Counted from the stretch's first letter, positions 1 through 10,975 are shown. The stretch is 64,000 bases of DNA from Colias croceus (GCF_905220415.1 NC_059552.1:2929001-2993000); one strand, 5' to 3'. A program made the numbers and translations. The notes: a model not told the origin generated them from the letters alone.

Positions 1-221
1 GGATTTTTGAGTTTTTTGACTGACAGCTGGTTACCGTCACCTACCGCCCGATTTGTTTTTGATTGTGTATGACCGTGAATTGACTTCTATTTCTTTTGAA
101 CAAAGTGTAAAATGCAAGTTCGTTGTTTAGGGCTCTTACGATTCAATGATTCGAGTGTCTTCGGAAATACGACAATTAGCGAAGATTTGCATGCGCATTA
201 TTAATTTTGGATTACCTAAAA

Positions 222-442
222 GGTACAAGTCCGAGACGGGCCGCAGACCGCAAACTGCAACAGCAAACTGCAAGCGACAACACTTGTTTCTATAAACATC
301 TATGAATCGCTGCGCGTCGCGTCTGCAGGCAGCAGTGTCGCCGCGCTTAGAATCAATTTCATAGATGTTCATAGAAACAAGTGGTGTCGCTTGCAGTTTG
401 CTGTTGCAGTTTGCGGTCTGCGGCCCGTCTCGGACTTGTACC
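222..442. repeat. Foldback element with 84-bp inverted arms
   Basis: Arms at about 222-305 and 358-442 are reverse complements with two mismatches seen, separated by a GC-rich loop of about 52 bp. The outer ends read GGTACAAGTCCGAG and its complement. No clean target duplication is visible, so the superfamily is open. A foldback or MITE-like non-autonomous element is the most likely reading. The 113-codon open frame across it is a by-product of the hairpin and not a gene. Confidence 0.8.
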
Positions 443-443
443 T

Positions 444-1137
444 TAATGTAGACAACATTTGTAGTATAAGCCATCATAAAGATAAAAACAAAATAAATGC
501 GGCTTATGAATACAATTGTTCGTGAAATGAAATCGAATCGACGCGGACGTCCATTTTTTCTTAGAGTTTCTTAACGAGTGATATTTTATCGTTACTCTAC
601 TCACAAAATAAAAATTTACTTGTCGACAGTTACTCTACTAAAACTGGAAGAGTACTGAGAACTGATAGAGCTGTATGCTAGTTCACTCTACCGTCTACTC
701 TACCTGTGTACAGCAGCCGTTAATACCTATATAGGTAGAAAAAAAAGCACAATAAGCACTCGCCTTACCCGTATTTTAACTGTATTTCAAATTTCAAATC
801 AAACTCGAAATAGTTATTAAATAATATGTTAGGTACCTACCTATTTAATAATATGTGAGTTATGATGTGAGTAGTAATCTATCGTTTCGCAAACGTAGTC
901 GTGCAACTGTTTTAGTGGTCTTTCTAAATATTAATTTAAAATAGATAAAACATAGGTGGAAATGTAGCCAGTACCAATAGGTCTTTATTATGGGTATGTA
1001 GGTGGAAGACAAGCAACGTTTTATATTGTACCTAGTATCGTCTTCAGCAAACCACTCCGTTTCGAGAGCAAGGGTCATTTCAAATTCTAATATTTGTTTC
1101 ATTGTATTTGTCTTCTTGTTTACTTTAGAATTCTTTA
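444..1137. other. Non-coding flank
   Basis: AT-rich sequence between the foldback element and the retrovirus insertion site. I see no supported gene. The short open frames here are not backed by splice sites or recognisable protein sequence. Confidence 0.6.
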
Positions 1138-1141
1138 AACT

Positions 1142-1434
1142 AATTATATCGACCGGCCCACGAAGGCGCAAAAAAAACCGAAATTTACTTTAAATTATTT
1201 ATTGTAAAAAAAATTACATAATAAATTACTCCTAACTTAACCTACGTCCCTCCCGTTCGATGTTAGAACTAAGAGTGCTCGTCCTCCTCGGCGGGGTAGC
1301 TGCAGCGTCGCGGTGGCGATGATTGCCGCAACACTCTATGGAAGCGCAGGTGTGCGCGATGTCGCAATTCCTAACAGGTGCAGCTTCTTGGGTGGCCCCA
1401 TGCATCCTCTAATCTTATATGTAGGTACATAACA
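1142..1434 (-). repeat. 3' LTR of the errantivirus
   Basis: This 293-bp copy lies downstream of env. Its match with 8512-8804 begins and ends exactly at the AACT target duplication. It differs from the other LTR by a single A/G change near the inner part of its left edge. Confidence 0.95.
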
Positions 1435-1447
1435 CCTCCCTCCTGAA
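1435..1447 (-). other. Polypurine tract
   Basis: On the minus strand the bases directly before the 3' LTR read CAGGAGGGAGG, a purine run in the position expected for plus-strand DNA priming during reverse transcription. Confidence 0.8.
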
Positions 1448-1456
1448 GTTCAGCGA

Positions 1457-3178
1457 TTATTGGCGGGCAAGGCTCGTTAATATCGCTGAAATTTCACCCT
1501 CCGCCGATTGATGTTCTATTTCTTCTTTTTGATTACCATGAACACTCGTAGTAATAGGCTTTGATGTACGCAGTCTCCGTACGACGTACCATGTCACTAG
1601 GGCAACTGCACTCGTTATTAATATAACATATATCGGTATTATGGAAGGCTGCATATAGAGAATCTCGTATCCGTTGTTAGTACTGATAGGCATTTCCATT
1701 GATATAGCTCTGTTACTAGCGTGTAATTTATCCAAATTTATCGAATTCAACTTCAGAACTTCTTCATCTGTATTATATTGGCTGGAATCTGGCAGGTTTG
1801 CAATTTTCATTATCTGTCCTTTGATATGGTCTTCTCGATTGACTATCTTGAAAGCCTCCGTTTGAAGAATGCAGTTTTTGGGTATTGTGGCTAAGTAGCT
1901 TCCTTTAATGACATCATATTGATCTTGCGAGCATGATAAGTGGATTTTTGATGGCTTGGGGAAACTGATGACGTAGTGGGCGTCGTCTAATTTTTCTAGT
2001 GCGGGCGCTCCGAGCTCCACAGGCGTGAAGAGACAAGATGCGACCACTCGTTGCGTGGTAATAAGGTGATACACGCAGTCATTTTTGGATCGATGATGGT
2101 TCAGCTTGTCCTCACATAGATACCCTAGGCCAGACTTCGGGCATTCTGCCTCCATGTACATAAAATCCTCGTTGTGAATTGCCACAAAAGGATAGGGTGG
2201 AATTAGGACTTTACTATCTTTATTAGGAACTATGGATAATTTAAATAATTCAAAGGTAGCAGGAAGGACAACCGGGAACATAAAAACTATAACTATATTC
2301 CTATTACTATAATAATAGCCTAGTTTAACTAAATCAAAATATTCTCTATAATTAACTTGAGGGATTTGCTCTTTGCCATAAAATTTGTGTAATTTATTTA
2401 GCATTTCTTTTAGAGAATTTGAATTGAACATAAGATGATGCGTACTTTTCGCACGAATAAAACCTAATAAATTTTCTAATCTATGTAATTCTTCAGATAT
2501 ATCATCTATATTATCTGATAAAATCGCTACGCGTTGAATTAAATCTATGTATAGAGTAACGTTTAAATTATTGGCCTTTAAATCATTTATAGCTATTTCA
2601 ATTTTTTCCTGATTTTTAATTAAGTTGTTTAAAATATCAGATTGTTGTTCTATCCAATCTTTACTGAGGCTTATATGATTATTCATTTCTGTGACCAATT
2701 TATTCTCATTATTTTGTAATAATTTTATTGCGGAATCATATTTAATTGCATCTGTATAGTCTAGATTACCAGAAATACTTTTTATAACTGAACCTAAACC
2801 ATCTATGAGACCTCTCTTTATGCGATTGGGTTCAAAAGTTTCCAACTGATTTGACAATTTAATAATCTTATAATGCAAGTGTTCAATATGTGAATTATAA
2901 AGCGAAAATAATTTATCGTGCAAATTAGGCGTTAATGAATTTAATTGATCCTTTACTATGGTTATACTATCACGAATATCCTTTAAATTAATAATTTGCA
3001 AAAATGAATGATAATGAGTGACAATTCTAGCAGTTCCAATATTAAATGGTAATATACCAGGTCCGTCATCCAAGCTAGTCAGGGTGGGATCTTCTGCTTG
3101 AATCTGGCACAGGATCAGAGGAAGGATTCTGTAACAATTTAGGTACCCTCTTAAGCCTAGATTTAGCAACAGCGCCAT
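1457..3178 (-). CDS. env: Errantivirus envelope (F-like) protein
   Basis: A 573-residue open frame, the usual place and size for an errantivirus env. It has a hydrophobic N-terminus (about residues 1-28) fitting a signal peptide, a basic RIKR site at about 119-122 of the furin type followed by a GLIDGLGS segment typical of the F-like envelope family, a Cys-rich central part, a membrane-spanning stretch near 512-533, and a cytoplasmic tail of about 40 residues. Its first ATG lies inside the end of pol, overlapping by 104 nt, so a spliced subgenomic mRNA is expected, as known for this group. No frameshift or stop is seen. Whether it is expressed or functional cannot be told from sequence. Confidence 0.9.
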   Translation of the reverse strand: MALLLNLGLRGYLNCYRILPLILCQIQAEDPTLTSLDDGPGILPFNIGTARIVTHYHSFLQIINLKDIRDSITIVKDQLNSLTPNLHDKLFSLYNSHIEHLHYKIIKLSNQLETFEPNRIKRGLIDGLGSVIKSISGNLDYTDAIKYDSAIKLLQNNENKLVTEMNNHISLSKDWIEQQSDILNNLIKNQEKIEIAINDLKANNLNVTLYIDLIQRVAILSDNIDDISEELHRLENLLGFIRAKSTHHLMFNSNSLKEMLNKLHKFYGKEQIPQVNYREYFDLVKLGYYYSNRNIVIVFMFPVVLPATFELFKLSIVPNKDSKVLIPPYPFVAIHNEDFMYMEAECPKSGLGYLCEDKLNHHRSKNDCVYHLITTQRVVASCLFTPVELGAPALEKLDDAHYVISFPKPSKIHLSCSQDQYDVIKGSYLATIPKNCILQTEAFKIVNREDHIKGQIMKIANLPDSSQYNTDEEVLKLNSINLDKLHASNRAISMEMPISTNNGYEILYMQPSIIPIYVILITSAVALVTWYVVRRLRTSKPITTSVHGNQKEEIEHQSAEGEISAILTSLARQ

Positions 3179-6100
3179 ATTTCTTCTTAGTATAGATATG
3201 AATAGGTAAATCAGCCAGTACAGTATCGTGCGTAAAACGCGGTGCGGTCTTTTGTCGACTAGCCCTAGGATTTCTTACAAAAATTTGTTGATCTGGATAA
3301 TACTGTATTTCGGGTTCGCGGTTCCTATTAATGTTTTCTGTAATTTGAGTACGGCGTTCCAAAGACGATTCATTAATAATTTTGAATACTTTGTGCATAC
3401 TATCGCGATGTTCTTGCATATATTGCTGTAAGACATTTTCTGATAGATCGATATCTACAGGATCGCGGGGATCTAAATGACCGGTTATAATGTCAAGAGG
3501 CCTGCACTTCGTAAAACTGTGGATCGAACTATTATAGGCAAGAACAGCATACGGCATTAAGTTAATGATTAATTCACCACGTCGTTCAAGTTTTAGTAAA
3601 CGTATGTGTTCTAATAAAGTTGAGTGAAGCCGTTCTACCATACCATTTTCGTTAGGTGCATGAGCTAATAACTTATGGTGATTTATTCTATGAAGCCTTA
3701 CAAATTCACTGAATATTTGGTTCGTGAACTCAGGACCTCGATCCGTTACGACAGTCATAGGTAAGCCATGATGTGTACCAAACGTCAAAAGAGCCTGAAC
3801 TACGCTTATTGCGGTTGCGTCCTTTAAACAATATGCTTGAGCATACTTAGAGAATGCATCTATTATAGTGAGATATTTCTGAGAATCAATACTAAGTAAA
3901 TCGAGATGTACTATTTCAAAAGGTTTTGTAGGAGGAACTACGATTCGAAATTTTGGATTTACTGGAATTCTATCATATTTCCCTTGACCACATATGCTAC
4001 ACTCATTAATATATTTAGTTACTGCTTCCTTCATTTTAGGCCAAAAGTATTTCCTAGATAAAGATAAATGAGTTTCGTTAATTCCGCGATGGTTAGTTTT
4101 GCCTTCATGATAATTTCGTATTATTTCCTGTTGCTTAAAGTAATCTTTGACATTTTGCAATTCTAATTTTGTAAGAACTAAATCCATACATGAACTTTTA
4201 AAATTACTCTGTATTATTGGAACTATAGTACACATAGCATCAGGGGGATGAACTAGAATTGCAGTTTTTATCTTAGGATCTACATATTTTTTAATTAGTG
4301 AAACTATTTCGCTATCAATATTCGCTTTGTTAACATTAATATCTATCTTAGTATGATTTTCAAAAGGTTTTGAAATTATAGGCTTACTCGGTACTCTATC
4401 TATTAAAGTAATAACTATCTGTCTCTTAAATTTATTCAACGGGTGATCTGTTATAGGTATATCTAGAATTGGGTTCTCCGCGTCAGTATGAACTGTGACG
4501 GTGTCGGAATTTGCTGTAAGAGTACTTGATTTCGAATGTGCAGTAATCGTACTTGAATTTGAATTAACAGTAATTGTATCTGAACTTCTTCTTATTAACG
4601 AAGGTGTTGTTTCTGTTGGATTAACCGCTAAAGAATCTGTTTCCTCATTGTTAATTTGAATACGCGATAAAGCATCGGCGTTACAATTTTGCTTTCCCTG
4701 CTTATAAATTACGGTGTAATCGTATTCGCTAAGTTTGAGCCTCCAACGTGTGAGACGGGAATTAGGTTCCTTTAAATTCATGACCCATTGAAGGGGCCTA
4801 TGATCAGTTATAATTTTAAACTTGCGGCCAAAAAGGTAAGGACGGAAATATTTCGTTGCCCAGACAATTGCTAATAATTCCTTCTCAATCGTACTATAAT
4901 TAATTTCGCTACTATTAAGTGTACGTGAAGCGTACGCAATTGGTTTATCGGAACCAACGGGGCCTTGCGAGAGTACAGCACCGATGGCTAAATTCGACGC
5001 ATCAGTCGTAAGAATAAATTCTTTATTGAAATCAGGATACTGGAGAATTGGATCGTTCATTAATAATGTTTTACACCTATCGAAACATTCAATGTAATCT
5101 TTAGAAAATGTTATCTTTGAACCCTTTTTTAAGCATTGTGTCATGGGCTTCGTGATTTTAGCGAAATCTGGTATGAATTTCCGATAATAACCTAATAGAC
5201 CTAGAAATCGTTTAATATCGGTTGGAGTTTTCGGAAGGGGATACTTTTGGATGGCAGATATCTTATCTGGGTTAGGTTTTATCCCATCTTTGCTAATAAT
5301 GTGACCTAGATACGCGGTTTCGAGTTTAAGAAATTCCGATTTATCCATTTGTATTTTAAAGTTGGATTCACGCAATTTCTGAAACACTTTCCCAAGATTA
5401 ACGATATGCTCCTGTAAAGAAGTGCTAAATACTATTATATCATCTAGGTAGACTAGGCAAATAGAATTTTGCAATTCTCTCAGTACATTATCCATTACTC
5501 TTTGAAAAGTAGACGGACTATTCTTTAGACCCATGGGCATTCTTAAGAATTCAAAATGACCATGTTCTACACTAAAAGCGGTTTTTGGAATGTCAGCTGG
5601 GTTCATTTCTACTTGATAAAACCCACTTGCTAAATCTAACGTTGTGAAGTATTGACAGTTACCCAATTTATGTAAGACATCTGTAATATTAGGAATCGGA
5701 TATTTGTCATCCAAAGTTTTCTCATTTAACTTTCTAAAATCAACAACTAAACGCCATTTAACTTTGCCGGATGCATCTGCCTTTTTAGGTACCACCCAAA
5801 TAGGAGAGCTCCATGCTGAATCTGATGGTCTAATAATACCCTGTTCTAACATCTTACTTATCTGATTCTGTACTTCCTGTCTATGAATAAATGGATAGCG
5901 ATAACTTTTCGTATAAACCGGTATTTCATCCTTAGTTCTAATAGAATGCTTAATTTTATTCGTAAATGTTAAGGTTTCTCCTTCTATATAAAATACATCC
6001 GCATACTGTGAACATAATGACTCTAAATTTAAACGTTCCTCATTATTTAAGTGATCAGTACGCAAGCGAGATAATACCTGTTTCACACGGTCGGACGAAC

Positions 6101-6683
6101 GTTTGGTGCGCGTGCACTCGTTATTATAAACCTCGGCACATACTGGTCGATCCATTGAAAAAATTACGTCATTACGGGTTGGATTAGAAATTTCCACGAT
6201 AGCGCGATTGCTTTTCGCCTTCGTTAAACATTCAGAAATATGACAATTACATATAATTTGTTCCGGTATAATAGCGTCTCCATTCTCAACATCTATAGGT
6301 AATCTAACTAATTTACTACTTCCTGCGGGTATGACGTCCTCATAAAGATTAGCGTTCCGTGAGTCATATACTAATAACCGATTCGTAGCATTGCAAGTAT
6401 TTAAAGTTTTAGTTTTATAATTAATTGATGCTTCCCATTTATCTAACAAATCTGAACCTATTAAGCCGTCGAAATAATTGTGAAATTTATAAACGAAAAA
6501 TGTAATATCGTCAGGGTCATTAAATTCAGGAAAACTAGGTAATGTTATAGAATAATTACTACGAGTTACAGCATGAACATTACTTACTTCAAAGGGGTCA
6601 TAATTAAGAGTAACGTCAGGAAAATATCTCTGTACTGCATCAGGGCTAAGAAAAGATTGGTTAGCTCCAGTATCAATTAACAA
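3075..6683 (-). CDS. pol: Errantivirus Pol polyprotein (protease, RT, RNase H, integrase)
   Basis: The 1,202-codon open frame contains the domains in standard order. An aspartic protease has its DTG just after the first residues. Reverse transcriptase has LDLASGFYQ and the YLDD box near residues 412-415. RNase H has TTDAS and TDHRPL. Integrase has an HHCC zinc region ending CSICGQG and the DRGPEF core. The frame has no true ATG: position 6683 is a TTG within the protease, and the frame stays open upstream into the end of gag. It lies in the -1 frame relative to gag, so Gag-Pol is expected by -1 frameshifting. A classical slippery heptamer was not identified with certainty, although the overlap is A-rich (6750-6767). 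The polyprotein appears intact. Confidence 0.93.
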   Translation of the reverse strand: MLIDTGANQSFLSPDAVQRYFPDVTLNYDPFEVSNVHAVTRSNYSITLPSFPEFNDPDDITFFVYKFHNYFDGLIGSDLLDKWEASINYKTKTLNTCNATNRLLVYDSRNANLYEDVIPAGSSKLVRLPIDVENGDAIIPEQIICNCHISECLTKAKSNRAIVEISNPTRNDVIFSMDRPVCAEVYNNECTRTKRSSDRVKQVLSRLRTDHLNNEERLNLESLCSQYADVFYIEGETLTFTNKIKHSIRTKDEIPVYTKSYRYPFIHRQEVQNQISKMLEQGIIRPSDSAWSSPIWVVPKKADASGKVKWRLVVDFRKLNEKTLDDKYPIPNITDVLHKLGNCQYFTTLDLASGFYQVEMNPADIPKTAFSVEHGHFEFLRMPMGLKNSPSTFQRVMDNVLRELQNSICLVYLDDIIVFSTSLQEHIVNLGKVFQKLRESNFKIQMDKSEFLKLETAYLGHIISKDGIKPNPDKISAIQKYPLPKTPTDIKRFLGLLGYYRKFIPDFAKITKPMTQCLKKGSKITFSKDYIECFDRCKTLLMNDPILQYPDFNKEFILTTDASNLAIGAVLSQGPVGSDKPIAYASRTLNSSEINYSTIEKELLAIVWATKYFRPYLFGRKFKIITDHRPLQWVMNLKEPNSRLTRWRLKLSEYDYTVIYKQGKQNCNADALSRIQINNEETDSLAVNPTETTPSLIRRSSDTITVNSNSSTITAHSKSSTLTANSDTVTVHTDAENPILDIPITDHPLNKFKRQIVITLIDRVPSKPIISKPFENHTKIDINVNKANIDSEIVSLIKKYVDPKIKTAILVHPPDAMCTIVPIIQSNFKSSCMDLVLTKLELQNVKDYFKQQEIIRNYHEGKTNHRGINETHLSLSRKYFWPKMKEAVTKYINECSICGQGKYDRIPVNPKFRIVVPPTKPFEIVHLDLLSIDSQKYLTIIDAFSKYAQAYCLKDATAISVVQALLTFGTHHGLPMTVVTDRGPEFTNQIFSEFVRLHRINHHKLLAHAPNENGMVERLHSTLLEHIRLLKLERRGELIINLMPYAVLAYNSSIHSFTKCRPLDIITGHLDPRDPVDIDLSENVLQQYMQEHRDSMHKVFKIINESSLERRTQITENINRNREPEIQYYPDQQIFVRNPRASRQKTAPRFTHDTVLADLPIHIYTKKKYGAVAKSRLKRVPKLLQNPSSDPVPDSSRRSHPD

Positions 6684-6745
6684 TTTAAGTGGAGGATTAT
6701 GAATTTGAATATAAGGAAGCTGACGTTGCGTGTGTAGATTTAATT

Positions 6746-7957
6746 CTATTTTGGTTTTTCTAATTTTGGTGGATTCTGAAAATCCTGATCGTGTTCTGAA
6801 CGTACGTCACACGTTTCATCAGAATTTTCAGGTGCGTCTGTCTGTTCGTAATGTACATAAGGTTCATATTCCGTACAGTAATATTCATTATTATAATAGT
6901 TATCCTCATAAGGATATAAATCGGTACAGTAATATTCTTCGTTATCTATATATTCATTATGATTCATCTCCCTAGTCTTAAAGTAATTACTCGGGGGTGG
7001 ATTACCAAATTTTGACCAATCATGAGCGCGTGCAAAAGGTGTTGGTGGTAAAGTCTTTGTAACGTAATGGTTAACGCCACTCATAGGATGCGGTTTCGGT
7101 TGCGCGGGATGTTTAGGCTGTAATCTGAACGTATTGCTCTGCGGGTTATAGTTAGGGGGTGCAGCGCGGAAAATTTGCATAGTACGAGTAGGACGTGCTG
7201 GTCCCTGTGGTTGATTAAAATTTCGATTAAAATTTGGTGGCTTAAATTGCGGTCTGAACGAATGTAAAGGCTGTAGTTTAGAAGAGATAGGTTCACTAAA
7301 ATCATTATGTCTATAAAACGGTTCATTCGAGTACGGCATTCTAAAGGGTACGTGGGGTTTCCTATCAAAAGTTTCATTACGTTGTTGAAGGTATAAAGTG
7401 CTTTGTTCTTCATTCACGTATTCTAATGCTTTTTCAATGGTTGCGGGGCGCATGCAACGTATACGTGAGCCTAACGGATCTCGTAGGCCACGTAGGAAAG
7501 CCTGTAGTGTTAATTTTTGATACAGGTCCCTTTTTGCCTCACGAGTAGTAACGACTGTTTCATGTAATGCTATATACGTCATTATAGTACTAAAAAGATG
7601 TTGACATTTTTCGTAAAACTCTTGAGGAGAGCTACGACCTTGCGTTAATAAGGCTAAATCGTTATAAAGGGCGGTCTCATCTCTATGGTCAGAAAAGTTA
7701 TTAACTAATACGCTTTTGATACCGTGCCAAGTAGTAGGTATACCGTTTGCATTAATAACTCGGGCTGCAGGCCCAGTGATTTTATTTAAAATACCATTAC
7801 ATAACGCGGCAGTTTTTAAAGTATTTCCGGGATCTTTTTCTATAAATTCCTCAGCCAATTGGTCACTTAAATGTATAAATCTTGTTAAAACGTTAACATT
7901 ACCATCGAATTCTGGCAAAAGCCTAAGTGCATTAAAAATTTTATCTAAATCTGACAT
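6746..7957 (-). CDS. gag: Errantivirus Gag
   Basis: A 403-residue frame starting at an ATG about 550 nt inside the 5' LTR. The N-terminal two thirds is a helical capsid-like region. The C-terminus is rich in Pro, Asn, Arg and Tyr, and no CCHC zinc knuckle is visible. The stop (TAG at 6748-6746) falls where the pol frame is already open in the -1 register. Position, length and composition fit an errantivirus Gag. The identity rests mainly on its position in the element. Confidence 0.88.
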   Translation of the reverse strand: MSDLDKIFNALRLLPEFDGNVNVLTRFIHLSDQLAEEFIEKDPGNTLKTAALCNGILNKITGPAARVINANGIPTTWHGIKSVLVNNFSDHRDETALYNDLALLTQGRSSPQEFYEKCQHLFSTIMTYIALHETVVTTREAKRDLYQKLTLQAFLRGLRDPLGSRIRCMRPATIEKALEYVNEEQSTLYLQQRNETFDRKPHVPFRMPYSNEPFYRHNDFSEPISSKLQPLHSFRPQFKPPNFNRNFNQPQGPARPTRTMQIFRAAPPNYNPQSNTFRLQPKHPAQPKPHPMSGVNHYVTKTLPPTPFARAHDWSKFGNPPPSNYFKTREMNHNEYIDNEEYYCTDLYPYEDNYYNNEYYCTEYEPYVHYEQTDAPENSDETCDVRSEHDQDFQNPPKLEKPK

Positions 7958-8502
7958 TTTAGATTAATTTCCTATACTTATAATATAAAATATATTAAAT
8001 TAAATTTAATTTATTAACTTCGTTAAACTAATATAAAAAAAATAATAATCTTTACCTAATTAATATATCTGAATTATGAAATGAATTAATTCGCAAAATT
8101 TGAAAATTAATTAATTCGTAATTAATTAATATTTAAACTTATTAATCTTTTATCAACCTAATATCTATATTTGAATTTTACAATTTGATTTTGTAAAATT
8201 CGAAAATTAATTCGCGATGAATTAATATTTTAAACCTACGCGCTACAGTTCCTCGGTTCCCGTGAATGGGTAATCTAGGAAAACTTACAAATCTAGGAAT
8301 GGCAAGTCACTAAGAGAATTAGTGTACTTACAGGATTTTCATTTCGGCCTTTCTTGCAGTATCAATGTTCGGATACCCTTCGCGTTGCGGCGGCCAATAG
8401 ATGTAGGTTCTTGGTCCCCGTCGTCGTCCCTCCGATGGAATGGCAATTCTCGATGCTTGTAGTTTCGCGTTCCGAGAGACGGCTCTCGAGGATCATCCAC
8501 AA

Positions 8503-8512
8503 GACTGCGCCA
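8503..8512 (-). other. tRNA primer binding site
   Basis: Read on the minus strand, the sequence TGGCGCAGTC starts on the last base of the 5' LTR. This matches the tRNA-Ser-type primer site known from several errantiviruses such as 17.6 and 297. The tRNA assignment is from memory of that family. Confidence 0.8.
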
Positions 8513-8804
8513 ATTATATCGACCGGCCCGCGAAGGCGCAAAAAAAACCGAAATTTACTTTAAATTATTTATTGTAAAAAAAATTACATAATAAATTACT
8601 CCTAACTTAACCTACGTCCCTCCCGTTCGATGTTAGAACTAAGAGTGCTCGTCCTCCTCGGCGGGGTAGCTGCAGCGTCGCGGTGGCGATGATTGCCGCA
8701 ACACTCTATGGAAGCGCAGGTGTGCGCGATGTCGCAATTCCTAACAGGTGCAGCTTCTTGGGTGGCCCCATGCATCCTCTAATCTTATATGTAGGTACAT
8801 AACA
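8512..8804 (-). repeat. 5' LTR of the errantivirus
   Basis: This 293-bp LTR precedes the primer site and gag leader on the minus strand. AACT follows at 8805-8808, matching the duplication at the other end. It is expected to hold the element's promoter. Confidence 0.95.
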
Positions 8805-8808
8805 AACT

Positions 8809-10796
8809 TGACCCTAAGTGATACGACGTGGACGTTTGTTTATCACTTATTATATCTCCCGTATATAAGTAAAGTGGAAAAACACCGTAAATAAACAATT
8901 ACTTTCTACCAATGTTTTATTTTCCTATTTGTATTTTATTTTGTTTACCAAAAATCTCTGTTGTCTTAGACAACAAATTGGCATTAAATTTATCAAATTA
9001 TTTTATTGATTTTATTTTGAATTTAGAATTACAAATATAAACTTCATCTGCATTACAATATATCCTATTGATAACCATTCAGAACTCCCAACTCCAAGTA
9101 ACGTTTCCTTTGTTTCACAAACGTGCAATAGATAGTTTTTGCATAATTCTCGTACAATTCTCCGTTCTCTTCATACCTACGTGTTCTAATTTACGTCCAC
9201 AACTGAAAATCAACTAGTAACCCTTGCAGAGCAATTTCCCAACACGTAACTGCGAGTAACTGACGTACGTCGTATTAGGTTAGCGTCCAAGTGTTGTGAG
9301 GACATAGAGTAACTTTGTGTTACCTGAGGTATTAAACGTTAGTCTATATTAACATTTGAATACTACTTGGACAGTTTTGATAATGGAATGAACAATGGCA
9401 AATTGACTTTTCGAACGCACTTAAGCACGATTAAAAATCGGTATTTTAAAAATAAATACATTTAAACATTATATCTACCTAAAAGTAATTAGAACAATTA
9501 ATTACTATCATCAATTTACTAGATGGCTCTACCTTAATATAAATTACAATTATTTTACTAACCTTTACGAAATTTCGTACTTAAATATTGCTTATAAATG
9601 GAATAGACTAGATCTTCAGTTTGCCATGTATACGAAACCTGCATACACAATACTCAAAAAATTTCAGTGGTCGTTCTGAAAAACAGATAGTCTGTGGCGC
9701 GTATAAAGGCGGTATGCAAATGGCGCGGCGGTGCCGCCGCCCCGGGCGCGCTGTTTGTGCGGTAATGTTTATTAGCTGTGCGAGTGTGTACCCCGCTTTA
9801 CCTCCACTTGAAGAGGGTGAATATTTTTGTTTTGTTTACGCTATATTTCGGTGTAGGGCTGCGTAGATACCGCGTAGACGTGCTACGACATATTTTGTGT
9901 TTACTTAGCTACGATATTTTCCTTTGTCAAACTGATAGGTACACACTACATAGGCACTTCTTCATTGCATACTTTTACATTATTCTATGAGCGGAATGCT
10001 GCAACTTGTACTTTACATAAAGCCTCTTAATGTTGCGGATGTTGCGTAATTTAAAGATCTGTTGTATGTAATATTTGCATGTTTTCCTTGTCTTTTGCTT
10101 AATACATACTTCAAAACCGTAAATGTAAGTTATCTAACGGATCTATATTTTAGTTAAGATTTGTATAAATTAATGTCAAACAATCAATGCATAACAGAAT
10201 CGAATATGAACATTTTAAGCTAATTCAAGAAGCGAATACATTGATTAATACAATATAGAACATACATATACCAGTCGTACATATACATAAACTGCCAGGA
10301 GCCCAACCACCCACTCTCTTGGGGGAGAAAAATGCAAAGTATGTGTTTCCCAACACACACGTAGGTACCTACTCGCGCCAACAGCCTTTGTATCAAACGC
10401 CTTTATGCCACCTCTCAAATTAGAACAGAAAATATATAGACCTGTGTTAGATATGTAAAAATTTATTTTCTTTGCTATAGGTTCTATGCATCGAAGTTAG
10501 TCTGTTATCCTTTATAATATCTCTTGAGTCTTAACCATTCCAAAATCCATTTCATTGGAGTTAAAAATAAAATAATTTGAAGCTTTAAAAAGATAATAAA
10601 TGTGTGAGACTTTATATAATTATTTTTTTGTCCAATTTACATCGAGTTGAGCTTTAAAAAAGTGGCAACTCTATCTTGCAGTTTAAGCTTTCCTTGTATC
10701 TATCGAGTATGCATTAAATTTCATCAAATATCAAACTACAGTTTTAATTATATTCTCCGTGGGACTTATTAAAACGAGACTAGCGTTTAGCTACTA
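8809..10796. other. Non-coding region
   Basis: AT-rich with no supported gene. A short GC-rich island lies near 9690-9760 beside a TATAAAGG motif. It could be regulatory, but nothing in the sequence proves this. Confidence 0.5.
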
Positions 10797-10975
10797 CTAG
10801 TGGTCCGCCCCGGCTTCGCCCGTGGTACTTATTTCGAAATAAAAGGTAGCCTATGTCCTTTCTCGGGTATCAAAATATCTCCATACCAAATTTCATGCAA
10901 ATTGGTTCAGTAGTTTAGGCGTGATTGAGTAACAGACAGACAGAGTTACTTTCGCATTTATAATATTAGTATGGA
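10797..10975 (-). mobile_element. Small Helitron-like element
   Basis: On the minus strand it starts TCCATACTAATATTATAAA after an A and ends with a hairpin (GGGCGAAGCCGGGGC) followed by CTAG and a T. These are Helitron-type ends: 5' TC, 3' hairpin plus CTRR, insertion between A and T, and no target duplication. At 179 bp it is non-autonomous. The same ends recur many times in this window. Confidence 0.8.

Larger units (their letters stand above)
1142..8804 (-). mobile_element. Complete errantivirus-type endogenous retrovirus (Ty3/gypsy superfamily with env)
   Basis: The element is 7,663 bp, bounded by 293-bp LTRs and flanked by the 4-bp duplication AACT at 1138-1141 and 8805-8808. Read on the minus strand, each LTR starts TGTTATG and ends ATATAATT. 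The order is LTR, tRNA primer site, gag, pol, env, polypurine tract, LTR, which is the errantivirus layout. The two LTRs differ at one base that I can find (1158 A against 8528 G). Gag, pol and env are all open and full-length in appearance. The near-identical LTRs imply a recent insertion. Confidence 0.95.
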
